A stretch of DNA of 64,000 nt from Kitasatospora azatica KCTC 9699 (GTDB lineage Bacteria; Actinomycetota; Actinomycetes; Streptomycetales; Streptomycetaceae): positions 3,348,001 through 3,412,000 of the forward strand of contig NZ_JQMO01000003.1 of NCBI RefSeq assembly GCF_000744785.1, read 5' to 3'. Positions 9,129 through 18,010 of this stretch are shown piece after piece; position 1 is the first letter of the stretch; each line of letters opens with the position of its first letter. Made by a program: the position numbers and the translations under genes. Below the pieces are notes generated by a model. That model was not told the DNA's origin, searched no databases, and saw only the letters and a program-made list of their open reading frames with translations.

Positions 9129-10472
9129 ATGGGTGGCTCAGACATGGGGACCGTGGGCATCATCCTGGCCGGGGGACGCGGTGAGCGGGCCAAGCCGATC
9201 ACCCTGGAGTCCGCCGACTACATCAGAAGCAAGGCGCTGATCCCGTTCGTCGGCCGCCGGCTCATCGAGTGGGTCGTCGACGCCTGCCGTGAGCAGGGCA
9301 TCCACCGCTTCTACGTGGTCGCGCAGGGGTTGGAGAACCGCAGCCAGATCATGCTGCTGCTGGGCCACGGCGAGCGCTACGGCGTCGAGGTCCGCTACTC
9401 CCGACCGAGCTTCGACCGGTACAACGTCGGCTCGGGCGCGGCCACCCTGCACAACCTGGAGGAGTGGGACCTCAACGAGCAGGCCCTGGTCCTCCCGGTC
9501 GACTCGATCTTCGACTTCTCGCTCGCCGAGCTGGAGGCGACCCACCGCTCCACCAACGCCGTGGTCACGGTGGCCGCGGTGGCCCGTACCCCGGCCGAGG
9601 TGGCCGGCAAGTACGGCGCGATGCAGACCGACGAGCGCGGCCTGGTCGCGGGGTTCGTCGAGAAGCCCGGCATGGAGCGGATCCACGAGATCTTCCCCGA
9701 GGTGCGGCACGACAACTGCGCGATGATCCCGACCAACGCCGGGATGTACCTGATCGACTGCGCCCGGCTGCGCCAGGCGGCCCGCGAGCCGGAACTGATG
9801 CGCAAGGCCCAGCAGCGGCTGGACTGGGGCGGCGACCTGCTGCCCGAACTGGTCGAGCGCGGCATGCCGGTGGCGGCGCACCACATCGCCCGGCTGGGTG
9901 ACCTCGGCAACGTCGAGGACTACCTGGTCACCCTCAAGGACGTGCTGGCGGGCGACTACCCGCTGATGAACCAGTTGATGGCGGAGCCGGCCAGCGCCTC
10001 GCCGCGGTACTGGATCCACGAGAGCTCGCTGGCCACCCGGGACGACATCACCGGCACCACGCTGGCCGCCAAGATCGAGGACGGCAGCGTGGTGATCGGA
10101 CCCGGGGTCCGGATCGGCCGCCATGTCGCGGTCGGCAGCGACGTCCACCTCGAGTACACCGACGTCGGCGACGGCGTCGAACTGCGCGCGGGCGCCCGGC
10201 TCAGCCGCAGCTCCTGCGGCGACGCCTCGGTGATCGGCCAGTACGCGGACATCAGTGACACCTATGTCGGACCCATGGTGGAGATCCAGTCGGACCGGGA
10301 GAACCCGGTCCGGCTGGAGGGCTTCTCGGCCATCGGGGACGGCGCCCAGCTCTGGCCGGGATCGCGGCTCTCCGGAGTCAGCATCTACCCGCGCCTGAGA
10401 GTGCCAGCGATCGCGAACCTTCCTTCGGGCACCCGCCTGACCAGCTCGGACGACATCCTGCGCTGGATCTGA
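9129..10472 (+). CDS. Sugar-1-phosphate nucleotidylyltransferase with left-handed beta-helix domain
   Basis: This 447-residue protein has an N-terminal nucleotidyltransferase domain with the motif LAGGRGER near residue 11 followed by SKALIPFVG, and a substrate-loop GFVEKPGM near 180. Hexapeptide-repeat sequence of left-handed beta-helix type (SVVIGPGVRIG and following) fills about residues 310-430. The overall plan is that of ADP-glucose or mannose-1-phosphate nucleotidyltransferases. The N-terminus is not the usual actinobacterial GlgC, so the nucleotide and sugar are undecided. A run of G lies about 7 nt before the ATG. Given the glucan genes nearby, it could supply an activated sugar for them. 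Confidence 0.8.
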   Translation: MGGSDMGTVGIILAGGRGERAKPITLESADYIRSKALIPFVGRRLIEWVVDACREQGIHRFYVVAQGLENRSQIMLLLGHGERYGVEVRYSRPSFDRYNVGSGAATLHNLEEWDLNEQALVLPVDSIFDFSLAELEATHRSTNAVVTVAAVARTPAEVAGKYGAMQTDERGLVAGFVEKPGMERIHEIFPEVRHDNCAMIPTNAGMYLIDCARLRQAAREPELMRKAQQRLDWGGDLLPELVERGMPVAAHHIARLGDLGNVEDYLVTLKDVLAGDYPLMNQLMAEPASASPRYWIHESSLATRDDITGTTLAAKIEDGSVVIGPGVRIGRHVAVGSDVHLEYTDVGDGVELRAGARLSRSSCGDASVIGQYADISDTYVGPMVEIQSDRENPVRLEGFSAIGDGAQLWPGSRLSGVSIYPRLRVPAIANLPSGTRLTSSDDILRWI

Positions 10473-10519
10473 CGACCCGACGACTCGTCCCACAACGACC
10501 GAGCTAAGGAGAGAAGGCG

Positions 10520-11212
10520 ATGGACAATCCGGTGGTGGTGGTCGGCGGCGCGGGACGCGTCGGCCGGATCATCGTGCAACGCCTCCTGGAACGCCGGGAG
10601 AGCGTGCGCGTCATCGGCCGCAGCGTTCAGCACGCCCGCCGTCATCTGGCACCGGGAGCCGTCTTCAGCCAGGGCGACGTGCGGGTCCCGGAGACCCTGG
10701 CGACGCCGCTGGCCGGGTGCGCCGCAGTGGTCTACTGCGTGGAACCCGGCACCGACGACCGCGGCCCCGACCGGCCCGAGACCACGCTGCACCAGGGCGT
10801 GCGCCATGTGCTGGCGGCCGCCACGGCCGGCGGCAACCGACCGCACTTCGTGCTGGTCAGCCAGGTGCACGCGACCCACCAGGGGCACCCGCTGAACGCC
10901 TACGGGCGGCTGCTGGTCTGGCGGTTCGCGGGCGAGGAAGTGCTGCGCGAGTCGGGCCTGCCGTACACCGTGGTGCGGCCGGGCTGGCTGATCGACGACC
11001 ACGAGGCGGGCCGGCGGGTCCGGCTGGAGCAGGGCGACCAGGGCACCGGACGGGTCGCCCGGGACGACGTGGCCGAGGCCTGCGTGCAGGCGCTGTACAC
11101 GCCGGCCGCTCGCGGCGTCACCTTCGAGATCTTCAACGAACCCGGTTCGCCGTTCCCGTCCTGGAGCGAGGCCTACGGCTCGCTGGTCTGGGACCGGACA
11201 CCGGTGGCCTAG
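10520..11212 (+). CDS. NmrA/SDR-like NAD(P)-binding protein
   Basis: This 230-residue protein has an N-terminal Rossmann motif VVVGGAGRVGRIIVQRLL, and a YxxxR-like region (YGRLLVWRFAGE) in place of the canonical YxxxK. The atypical-SDR motif YTVVRPGWLIDD lies near residue 155. Such proteins act as redox sensors or as reductases and epimerases. The classic catalytic Lys is not obvious, so a sensor or binding role is possible. A good AAGGAGAG ribosome site precedes the ATG. It starts 47 bp after the nucleotidyltransferase gene and is probably co-transcribed with it. Confidence 0.78.
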   Translation: MDNPVVVVGGAGRVGRIIVQRLLERRESVRVIGRSVQHARRHLAPGAVFSQGDVRVPETLATPLAGCAAVVYCVEPGTDDRGPDRPETTLHQGVRHVLAAATAGGNRPHFVLVSQVHATHQGHPLNAYGRLLVWRFAGEEVLRESGLPYTVVRPGWLIDDHEAGRRVRLEQGDQGTGRVARDDVAEACVQALYTPAARGVTFEIFNEPGSPFPSWSEAYGSLVWDRTPVA

Positions 11213-11341
11213 CGGCGCCGGCGCAGCGGCGCCGGTTCTCCGCCCGCACCCGTGCGCGCAGGCGCGACGGCGGAGATCACGGCCGGTTCGGGTCCCCCGA
11301 ACGGACCAATACCGGCCGGAATCCAGAATTCCGGGTGCATC

Positions 11342-13510
11342 ATGGCAGGGGAGTTGACAGCGGATATGACCAGTAGTCAGGCAAGTATGTTGGAAGAAGA
11401 GCTCACCAGAACGCAGGCGGGGGTGACCCCGGGCCGCCCCCAGCCGTTGGGGGCCACCGTCGATGCCACCGGGGTGAACTTCTCGATCTTCTCGGAGCGG
11501 GCCACCAAGGTCGAACTGCTTCTGTTCGACAGTTACGACGACCTCGCCCCCAGCCGTGTGATCGCGCTGGACCGGGAGCACCACAACAGCTACCACTTCT
11601 GGCACTGCCATGTCAGCGGCGTCATCGCCGGACAGGTCTACGCGTACCGGATGGACGGGCCGCACCAGACCAGGGAGAGCGGCACCCGGTTCAACCCCCG
11701 CAAGGTGCTGCTCGACCCCTACTCGCGGGCCAACATCAACACGCTCTGGGACCGGGTCCGGGCGGTCGGCGTCGAGGACAACTGCGCCTACTCGATGCGC
11801 AGCATGGTCGTCGACCTCGACAGCTACGACTGGGAGGGCGACGAACCGCTGCGCACCCCGCTCGCCGAGACGGTGATCTACGAGGTGCACGTCGGCGGCC
11901 TGACCGCCTCGCCCACCTCCGGCGTCGCCCACCCGGGCACCTTCAACGGCGTGGTGGAGAAGATCCCGTACCTCAAGGAGCTCGGGGTCACCGCGGTCGA
12001 GCTGCTGCCGGTCTTCGACTTCGACGAGCGGCAGGTGCTGCGCACCGGACCGAACGGCGTGCCGCTGTACAACTACTGGGGCTACGACCCGTTCGGCTTC
12101 TTCGCCCCGCACACCGCCTACTGCTCGGACGCGTGCAGCTGCACCCACATCACCGAGTTCCGCAACATGGTGAAGGAGCTGCACCGGGCCGGCATCGAGG
12201 TGATCCTCGACGTGGTCTTCAACCACACCTCCGAGGGCAACGAGCACGGGCCGACGATCAGCTTCCGCGGCCAGGCCAACGAGGTCTACTACCACCTGTG
12301 GCCGCAGGACCGCCGGCACTACATGGACTTCACCGGCTGCGGCAACGCGATCAACGCCAACCACCCGGCGGTCGCCAAGTTCATCATCGAGTGCCTGGAG
12401 TACTGGGTCACCGAGCACCATGTGGACGGCTTCCGGTTCGACCTCGCCTCCGAGCTGTCGCGCGGCGAGGAGGGCTACGAGATGCCGGTCCCGCCCGCGC
12501 TGTGGGGGATCGAGCTGTCCGGGATCCTCTCCGAGACGAAGATCATCGCGGAGCCCTGGGACGGCGCCGGCCTCTACCAGGTGGGCCGGTTCCCGGGGAA
12601 GCGCTGGGCGCAGTGGAACGGGCCGTACCGCGACGACGTGCGGCGCTTCGTGCGCGGCGACGCGGGTCTGGCCGGTTCGATCGCCTCGCGGATCGGCGGT
12701 TCGCGCGACCTTTTCACCAAGGAAGGCGAACTGCCCACCAACAGCATCAACTTCATCACCTGCCACGACGGTTTCACGCTGAACGACCTGGTCAGCTACA
12801 ACCACAAGCACAATGACGCCAACGGCGAGTCCAACGCCGACGGCGCGCACGAGAACTTCAGTTGGAACTGCGGTGTGGAAGGGCCGACCGATGCCGAGGA
12901 CATCGAGCGGCTGAGGATCCAGCAGATCAAGAACATGATGGCGATCCTGATGCTCAGTCGGGGCGTGCCGATGATCCTGGCCGGCGACGAGTTCCGCAAC
13001 AGCCAGGGCGGCAACAACAACGCCTACTGCCAGTCCAACGAGGTGGCCTGGCTGGACTGGGAGCAGGCCGAGAAGGAGACCGAGGTCCGGGGCTTCGTCC
13101 AGCAGATGATCGGGCTGCGCAAGCGGTTCCGGGCGGTCCGCGAGGCGCGCTTCTTCGACGGTCGGACCAACGACCGCGACCTGCCCGAAGTCACCTGGCA
13201 CGGATGCCGGTTGGAGCAGCCGGGCTGGGAGGACACGGACGCCCGGGTGCTCTCCTACACGCTCGCCGGCTTCAACGGCGACCCGGATCTGCACGTGATC
13301 TTCAACATGTACCACCTCGGCCTGGACTTCGAACTTCCGCGGGTGGCCGGCCAGCAGTGGCACCGGACCGTCGACACCTCGCGCGGCGCCGGGCAGGACG
13401 TCCTGCCCGCCGGCGGCGAGGAACCGGTTCCTGGCCACACCTTCCACGCCCACGGCCGCAGCGTCGTCGTGCTGACCGCGCTGCCCGACAATGGAGGCAC
13501 CCTTCGATGA
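11342..13510 (+). CDS. glgX: GlgX-type glycogen debranching enzyme (isoamylase family)
   Basis: This GH13 isoamylase/GlgX enzyme is about 722 residues and hydrolyses alpha-1,6 branches of glycogen-like glucans. An N-terminal CBM48-like domain (VNFSIFSERATKVELLLFD) precedes the catalytic barrel. Region I is DVVFNHTSEG, the nucleophile Asp is D367 in FRFDLAS, the acid/base Glu is E404 in EPWD, and the third acid lies in CHDGFTL. The start is uncertain: ATG 11342, 11366 and 11387 and GTG 11252 are all in frame and none has a strong ribosome site. The stop overlaps the next start (ATGA), indicating translational coupling to the AGE-family gene. Confidence 0.88.
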   Translation: MAGELTADMTSSQASMLEEELTRTQAGVTPGRPQPLGATVDATGVNFSIFSERATKVELLLFDSYDDLAPSRVIALDREHHNSYHFWHCHVSGVIAGQVYAYRMDGPHQTRESGTRFNPRKVLLDPYSRANINTLWDRVRAVGVEDNCAYSMRSMVVDLDSYDWEGDEPLRTPLAETVIYEVHVGGLTASPTSGVAHPGTFNGVVEKIPYLKELGVTAVELLPVFDFDERQVLRTGPNGVPLYNYWGYDPFGFFAPHTAYCSDACSCTHITEFRNMVKELHRAGIEVILDVVFNHTSEGNEHGPTISFRGQANEVYYHLWPQDRRHYMDFTGCGNAINANHPAVAKFIIECLEYWVTEHHVDGFRFDLASELSRGEEGYEMPVPPALWGIELSGILSETKIIAEPWDGAGLYQVGRFPGKRWAQWNGPYRDDVRRFVRGDAGLAGSIASRIGGSRDLFTKEGELPTNSINFITCHDGFTLNDLVSYNHKHNDANGESNADGAHENFSWNCGVEGPTDAEDIERLRIQQIKNMMAILMLSRGVPMILAGDEFRNSQGGNNNAYCQSNEVAWLDWEQAEKETEVRGFVQQMIGLRKRFRAVREARFFDGRTNDRDLPEVTWHGCRLEQPGWEDTDARVLSYTLAGFNGDPDLHVIFNMYHLGLDFELPRVAGQQWHRTVDTSRGAGQDVLPAGGEEPVPGHTFHAHGRSVVVLTALPDNGGTLR

Positions 13511-15672
13511 GTGCACAGGACATCCGGCGGACCTACTCGGACAGCATCGCCGGCTACATCACCTCGTACGACCCCACCCACGACCGCTTCGGCCTGCGCA
13601 CCAGCGACGGGCGGGAGTTCACCATCCACCTGGACGGGCTGCTCGGCTCCGAGATCGTCCGCAACCTCGGTGACAGCGGCCGCCGCGACACCAGTGGCGC
13701 CACCCGGGACATGCTGGCCGAGGGCCGCTACGTCTTCGTCTACGGCCTCTTCCACCAGTGGGCCGGCGGCGAGCGGATCGACGCCCGTCAGATCGTGTTC
13801 CCGGAGGAGCGGCGCGGCGCCTACGTCTTCGAGAAGCCGGGCTGGTGGGTCCAACAGGCCGCCGAGATAGCCGACTTCTACCTGCGCGGCCACTTCCCCG
13901 ACGGCGTCTACGACTGGCGCGGCTTCCGCACCCGGCTGACCCTGCACGGCACCCATGTCGCCGACCACATCGAGCAGGACCTGCGCCAGGAGACCGACAC
14001 CATCTCCCGGCTGGTCTACGGTCTGGCCACCGCCTTCCTGCTGACCGGCGAGGAGCGCTTCCTGGAGGCGGCCGAGTCGGGCACCGAGTACCTGCGCGAG
14101 CACATGCGGGTGAGCGACGAGCGCGAGGGCGTCGTCTACTGGTACCACGCGGTCGACATCACCCCGGGCGCCCAACGCAAGGTCTTCGCCTCGGAGTTCG
14201 GCGACGACTACAACGCCATCCCGATGTACGAGCAGATCTACGCGCTGGCCGGCCCGACCCAGACCTACCGGATCACCGGCGACCCGCGGATCCTCAACGA
14301 CATCGACCGCACCGTGGCGCTGTTCCACCGGTACTTCAAGGACGACGAGCGGGGCGGCTTCTTCTCCCACCTCGACCCGATCACCATGGACCCGCGCTCC
14401 GACTCGCTGGGCCGCAACCGGGCCCGCAAGAACTGGAACTCGGTCGGCGACCACGCCCCGGCGTACCTGATCAACGCCTACCTGGCCACCGGGCGCGAGG
14501 ACTTCGCGCAGCTCCTGGAGGAGACCGCCGACACCATCACCAAGTACTTCCCGGACGAGCCCAACAGCCCGTTCGTGCAGGAGCGGTTCCACGAGGACTG
14601 GAGCCCGGACCGCACCTGGGGCTGGCAGCAGGACCGCGCGGTGGTCGGCCACAACCTGAAGATCGCCTGGAACCTCACCCGGATCCGGGCGATGCAGGAC
14701 AAGCCCGAGTACGCGGAGCTGGCCGAGCGGATCGCCGAGATCATGCCGCCGGTCGGCAGCGACCAGCAGCGCGGCGGCTGGTACGACGTGGTCGAGCGGA
14801 TCCCCGACCCGGACAGCGGCGCGCACCGGCTGGTCTGGCACGACCGCAAGGCCTGGTGGCAGCAGGAGCAGTCGATCCTGGCCTACCTGATCCTGGCCGG
14901 CGTCACCGGCGACCCGGAGCACCGTCGACTGGCCCGCGAGGCGTCCGCGTTCTACAACGCCTTCTTCCTCGACTACGACGACGGCGGCGTGTACTTCAAC
15001 GTGCTGGCCAACGGCATCCCGTACCTGCTCGGCACCGAGCGGCTCAAGGGCAGCCACTCGATGGCCGGCTACCACGCCCTGGAGCTCTGCTACCTGGCCG
15101 CGACGTACACCAGCCTGCTGGTCACCTCGCAGCCGCTCACCCTGCACTTCCGGCCGCGTCCCGACGCGTTCCCGGACCGGGTGCTGCGGGTCGCCCCCGA
15201 CCTGCTGCCCCCCGGCTCGGTCCAGATCGACCAGGTCTGGATCGACGACCAGCCGTTCCACGACTTCGACGCCAAGGCGCTGACGGTGAACCTGCCGGAG
15301 AGCGACGGGCCGCTGAAGGTCAGGGTCACGGTCGAGCCGGCCGACCAGCGGATGCGGATCACCAGCGAGTTCGACGGTGAGACCGCGCACATCCACCTGG
15401 AGGGCACGGTCGACCTGGACGAGCTGGAGAAGTTCCGCCGCGGTGTCGGGGAGGCCCTGTCGGTCAGCCCGCGCCGGGTGGAGTTCCACCTCTGCAAGGT
15501 GGCCGAGATCAGTCGCCCGGCCATCAACGAACTGCTCTTCCAGCGCACCAAGGTCGGACCCGAGGTCGACTTCGTGATCGTCGGCTCCGCACTGCCCGAG
15601 GTCACCCAGATGCTCGTCGCCACCGACGCGTTCGTGCTTGACCCGAACCGGAGCTGCAACGAGGACGAGTGA
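13507..15672 (+). CDS. AGE-family (N-acylglucosamine 2-epimerase-like) protein with C-terminal STAS-like domain
   Basis: This 721-residue protein has at least three parts. Residues 1-105 form a beta-rich N-terminal domain (YITSYDPTHDRFGLRT). Residues 115-530 are an alpha/alpha-barrel of the AGE/cellobiose-epimerase type with many Trp, His and acidic residues (TWGWQQDRAVVGHNLKIAW, WWQQEQ). The last 110 residues resemble a STAS/anti-sigma-antagonist domain (HIHLEGTVDLDELEKF). Such barrels epimerise or isomerise sugars, but the STAS-like fusion is unusual. It overlaps glgX by 4 bp, so a role in the same glucan or sugar pathway is likely. The longer upstream frame is not coding, and the ATG at 13507 fits the coupling. 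Confidence 0.78.
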   Translation: MSAQDIRRTYSDSIAGYITSYDPTHDRFGLRTSDGREFTIHLDGLLGSEIVRNLGDSGRRDTSGATRDMLAEGRYVFVYGLFHQWAGGERIDARQIVFPEERRGAYVFEKPGWWVQQAAEIADFYLRGHFPDGVYDWRGFRTRLTLHGTHVADHIEQDLRQETDTISRLVYGLATAFLLTGEERFLEAAESGTEYLREHMRVSDEREGVVYWYHAVDITPGAQRKVFASEFGDDYNAIPMYEQIYALAGPTQTYRITGDPRILNDIDRTVALFHRYFKDDERGGFFSHLDPITMDPRSDSLGRNRARKNWNSVGDHAPAYLINAYLATGREDFAQLLEETADTITKYFPDEPNSPFVQERFHEDWSPDRTWGWQQDRAVVGHNLKIAWNLTRIRAMQDKPEYAELAERIAEIMPPVGSDQQRGGWYDVVERIPDPDSGAHRLVWHDRKAWWQQEQSILAYLILAGVTGDPEHRRLAREASAFYNAFFLDYDDGGVYFNVLANGIPYLLGTERLKGSHSMAGYHALELCYLAATYTSLLVTSQPLTLHFRPRPDAFPDRVLRVAPDLLPPGSVQIDQVWIDDQPFHDFDAKALTVNLPESDGPLKVRVTVEPADQRMRITSEFDGETAHIHLEGTVDLDELEKFRRGVGEALSVSPRRVEFHLCKVAEISRPAINELLFQRTKVGPEVDFVIVGSALPEVTQMLVATDAFVLDPNRSCNEDE

Positions 15673-15685
15673 ACCCGCGCACCCC

Positions 15686-15720
15686 GGCTGTCCTCCCCCG
15701 CGAGTCGGGGGAGGACAGCC
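15686..15720 (+). terminator. Terminator after the glgX-AGE genes
   Basis: A perfect 15-bp stem (15686-15700 with 15706-15720) closes a 5-nt loop, starting 13 bp after the AGE-family stop codon. It lies directly upstream of the IS701-like gene and probably isolates it from the operon. Confidence 0.85.
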
Positions 15721-15745
15721 CCGCTCACAAACCCAAGGAATCGCT

Positions 15746-16921
15746 GTGACCAAGATTTCGGACCTCCGTGAACCGCTCGCGGGGGATCGGCAGGACGGGA
15801 TCTCCGATTACTGCCGCGACCTGTTCTCCTGCTTCGCCCGTTCCGACCAGCGCCGTTGGGGCGAGGTCTACCTGCGGGGGCTGCTGCACGCCCCCGGTCG
15901 GCGGACCCCGGCCAACATCTCCGAGAAGGTGCTCGGCCGGCGCGTGGTCCAACCGATCCAGCAGTTCGTCAACCAGAGCACCTGGGAGTACGACAACGTC
16001 CGCCGCTATCTCGCGGAGCGGGCCAGTACCCTCAAGGCGCCGGAGGCCTGGGCCTTCGACGAGGTGGTCTTCCCCAAGAACGGCACACGTTCCGCCGGGG
16101 TCGGCCGCCAGTTCGTCGGCTCGGCCGGTCGGGTGATGAACTGTCAGCTCGGGCTGGCCACCTCGATGGTGCACGGTGGACACGGGCTGCCGGTCAACTG
16201 GCATCTGATACTGCCGCGGCACTGGGACGACGACCACGAGCTGCGCAGCCGCGCCCACGTGCCTTCGCACGAGCGCCACCGGCCGCGCTGGAGCTATGTC
16301 CTGGAGTCCCTGGACGAGATTCTCGAATGGGATGTACCGGACGCCCCGGTACTGGCCAACTGGAGTTACGAGCCGCAGGTCGAACCACTGCTGCTCGGCC
16401 TGGAGGAACGCGGCTTCGGCTATGTCGTCGAGGTCGGTCCGACCACCCTGCTGCCGGTCGGCGGCGCCCCCCGGCGCCCGGCCGCCCGGCGGATCCCCGC
16501 CGTCGAGGTGGTGCAGGGCATGCGCGGCTGGTCCGAGCGCGCGGTGCTGGCCCGTCCCGACGGGCCGGAGGGCCAGACCAGGCACTCCCAGTTCATGATC
16601 GGCGCGCTGGGCGCGATGCAGCCGGGCATGCGCTCGGCCACCCGCCACCTGGTGGTGGAATGGCCGTTCGGCCGGCCGCAGCCGCGCTCCTACTGGATGA
16701 CCAACCTGCCCGCCGACCGGCTGGCCGACACCGTGGCGCTGGCCGAACTGCGCCACCAGGTCGGGCGCAGCCACGAGAAGCTGCACGAGGACTACGGGCT
16801 CAGCGACTTCGAGGGCCGATCGTTCCGCGGCTGGCACCACCACGTCACCCTGGCCTCCGCGGCGCTCGGCTTCCACCGGCTGCAGGAGCTGGAGGAGCAG
16901 TATGCCCAGCAGGCCCAGTAG
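15746..16921 (+). CDS. IS701/SRSO17-like transposase homologue, catalytic Asp altered
   Basis: This 391-residue protein starts at GTG with AAGGAA just upstream. It matches the IS701-type DDE family in order: ISDYCRDLFSCFARSDQRRWGEVYLRGLL at the N-terminus, AFDEVVFPKNG near residue 107, and FEGRSFRGWHHHVTL at the C-terminus. Active members usually carry VLAD-type sequence at the second acidic motif; here it reads VLANWSYEP, so Asp is replaced by Asn. I see no terminal inverted repeats or target duplication. It is more likely an immobile or domesticated protein than an active element. Hairpins on each side are terminators. Confidence 0.8.
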   Translation: MTKISDLREPLAGDRQDGISDYCRDLFSCFARSDQRRWGEVYLRGLLHAPGRRTPANISEKVLGRRVVQPIQQFVNQSTWEYDNVRRYLAERASTLKAPEAWAFDEVVFPKNGTRSAGVGRQFVGSAGRVMNCQLGLATSMVHGGHGLPVNWHLILPRHWDDDHELRSRAHVPSHERHRPRWSYVLESLDEILEWDVPDAPVLANWSYEPQVEPLLLGLEERGFGYVVEVGPTTLLPVGGAPRRPAARRIPAVEVVQGMRGWSERAVLARPDGPEGQTRHSQFMIGALGAMQPGMRSATRHLVVEWPFGRPQPRSYWMTNLPADRLADTVALAELRHQVGRSHEKLHEDYGLSDFEGRSFRGWHHHVTLASAALGFHRLQELEEQYAQQAQ

Positions 16922-16960
16922 CGGGCCGGCCGGCGCGGACCAGGCAGGCGCCGGCAGAGC

Positions 16961-16997
16961 AAGGGCGGGTGCGACCGAATCGGTCGCACCCGCCCTT
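16961..16997. terminator. Bidirectional terminator between convergent genes
   Basis: A perfect 17-bp stem (16961-16977 with 16981-16997) closes a 3-nt loop. It separates the IS701-like gene (plus) from the SDR gene (minus) and can end both transcripts. One arm begins with AA and the other ends in TT. Confidence 0.88.
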
Positions 16998-17050
16998 CTG
17001 CGTCCGGGGGTTGGGCGGCCGACCAGCGGCCGGCCGGCCGGCCCCGTGGC

Positions 17051-18010
17051 TCAGCCGGCGACGAGCGTCTCGGAGAGCCGCCAGAGCGCCTCGGCGCGGT
17101 CCGGGTCGAGCGCGTACGGGCGGTAGTGGCCGCCCGGCATGCTGCCGCCGCCCGGCCACGGGCGGGCCACCGCGCAGTCGTCCAGGTAGCGGCCGCCGAC
17201 GCCCTGCAGTTCCGCGGCGACCGCGGCCCAGACACTGGTGGCGGCGCCCTGCTCGGCGGTCTTCCAGCCGGGCGGGGTCCCGATCCGGCCGTCGGCGTCC
17301 TGGCGCCGCTGGCCCCACTGCGGGGTGTGCCGCCACAGCGGGGAGAGGATCACCCCGGGCATCACCGCGTTGGAGGTGATCCCCTCGGCCGCGTGCCGGT
17401 TGGTCAGGCCGACCGCGAAGAGCATGTTGGCGGTCTTGGACTGGCCGTAGGCGGCCCACGGGTCGTACCGGCGGTGGGCGAAGTTCGGGTCGTCCAGGTG
17501 GACGTCGTCGATGCCGTGCGCCCGCGAGGAGAGCGAGACCACCCGGGCGCCCCCGGCCGCTCGCAGCGCGGGCAGCAGGGCGGTGGTGAGGGTGAAGTGG
17601 CCCAGGTGGTTGGTGCCGAACTGGAGCTCGAAGCCGTCCTCGGTCAGGCCGAACGGGGTGGCCATCACCCCTGCGTTGTTGACCAGCAGGTGGAGCGGCC
17701 GGCCGTCGGCCAGGTAGCGCGCGGCGAACTCCCGCACCGAGCGCAGCGAGGCGAGGTCGAGCAGTTCGAAGGCCACCTGCGGATTGCCGGTGGAGCGCCG
17801 GATGTCGGCCGCCGTCGCCTCGCCCCGCGCGGCGTCGCGGGCCGCCACCAGCACCCGGGCGCCGGCGCCCGCCAGCGCCCGGGCGGTCTCCACGCCGATC
17901 CCCGAGGCGGCCCCGGTGACCACCGCCGTGGTGCCGGACAGATCATGTCCGGCGACCACCTCCGCCGCCGTGGAATTCGGCCCGAAACGTGTCTGCCGGG
18001 ATGTATTCAT
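17051..18010 (-). CDS. Short-chain dehydrogenase/reductase
   Basis: This 319-residue SDR has the cofactor motif TGAASGIGVE near residue 33, the NNAGV motif near 112, a Ser in SLSSRAHG, and the catalytic YGQSK near 189. It resembles the retinol-dehydrogenase/WWOX-like SDR branch common in actinomycetes, and it oxidises or reduces an alcohol/ketone with NAD(P). A GAGGA ribosome site lies 5 nt before the ATG. It is divergent from the MFS exporter gene across a 345-bp region with repeated operator-like sites, which suggests shared control. Confidence 0.88.
   Translation of the reverse strand: MNTSRQTRFGPNSTAAEVVAGHDLSGTTAVVTGAASGIGVETARALAGAGARVLVAARDAARGEATAADIRRSTGNPQVAFELLDLASLRSVREFAARYLADGRPLHLLVNNAGVMATPFGLTEDGFELQFGTNHLGHFTLTTALLPALRAAGGARVVSLSSRAHGIDDVHLDDPNFAHRRYDPWAAYGQSKTANMLFAVGLTNRHAAEGITSNAVMPGVILSPLWRHTPQWGQRRQDADGRIGTPPGWKTAEQGAATSVWAAVAAELQGVGGRYLDDCAVARPWPGGGSMPGGHYRPYALDPDRAEALWRLSETLVAG

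Noticed and set aside
10385..13516. A 1,043-codon minus-strand frame opposite the NmrA-like gene and glgX
   Set aside because: Antisense to genes with intact motifs, with no domain in its own translation.
15686..16997. Hairpins at both sides of the IS701-like gene as possible transposon ends
   Set aside because: The two hairpins have unrelated sequences, each is an internally paired stem placed like a terminator, and no target-site duplication is visible.
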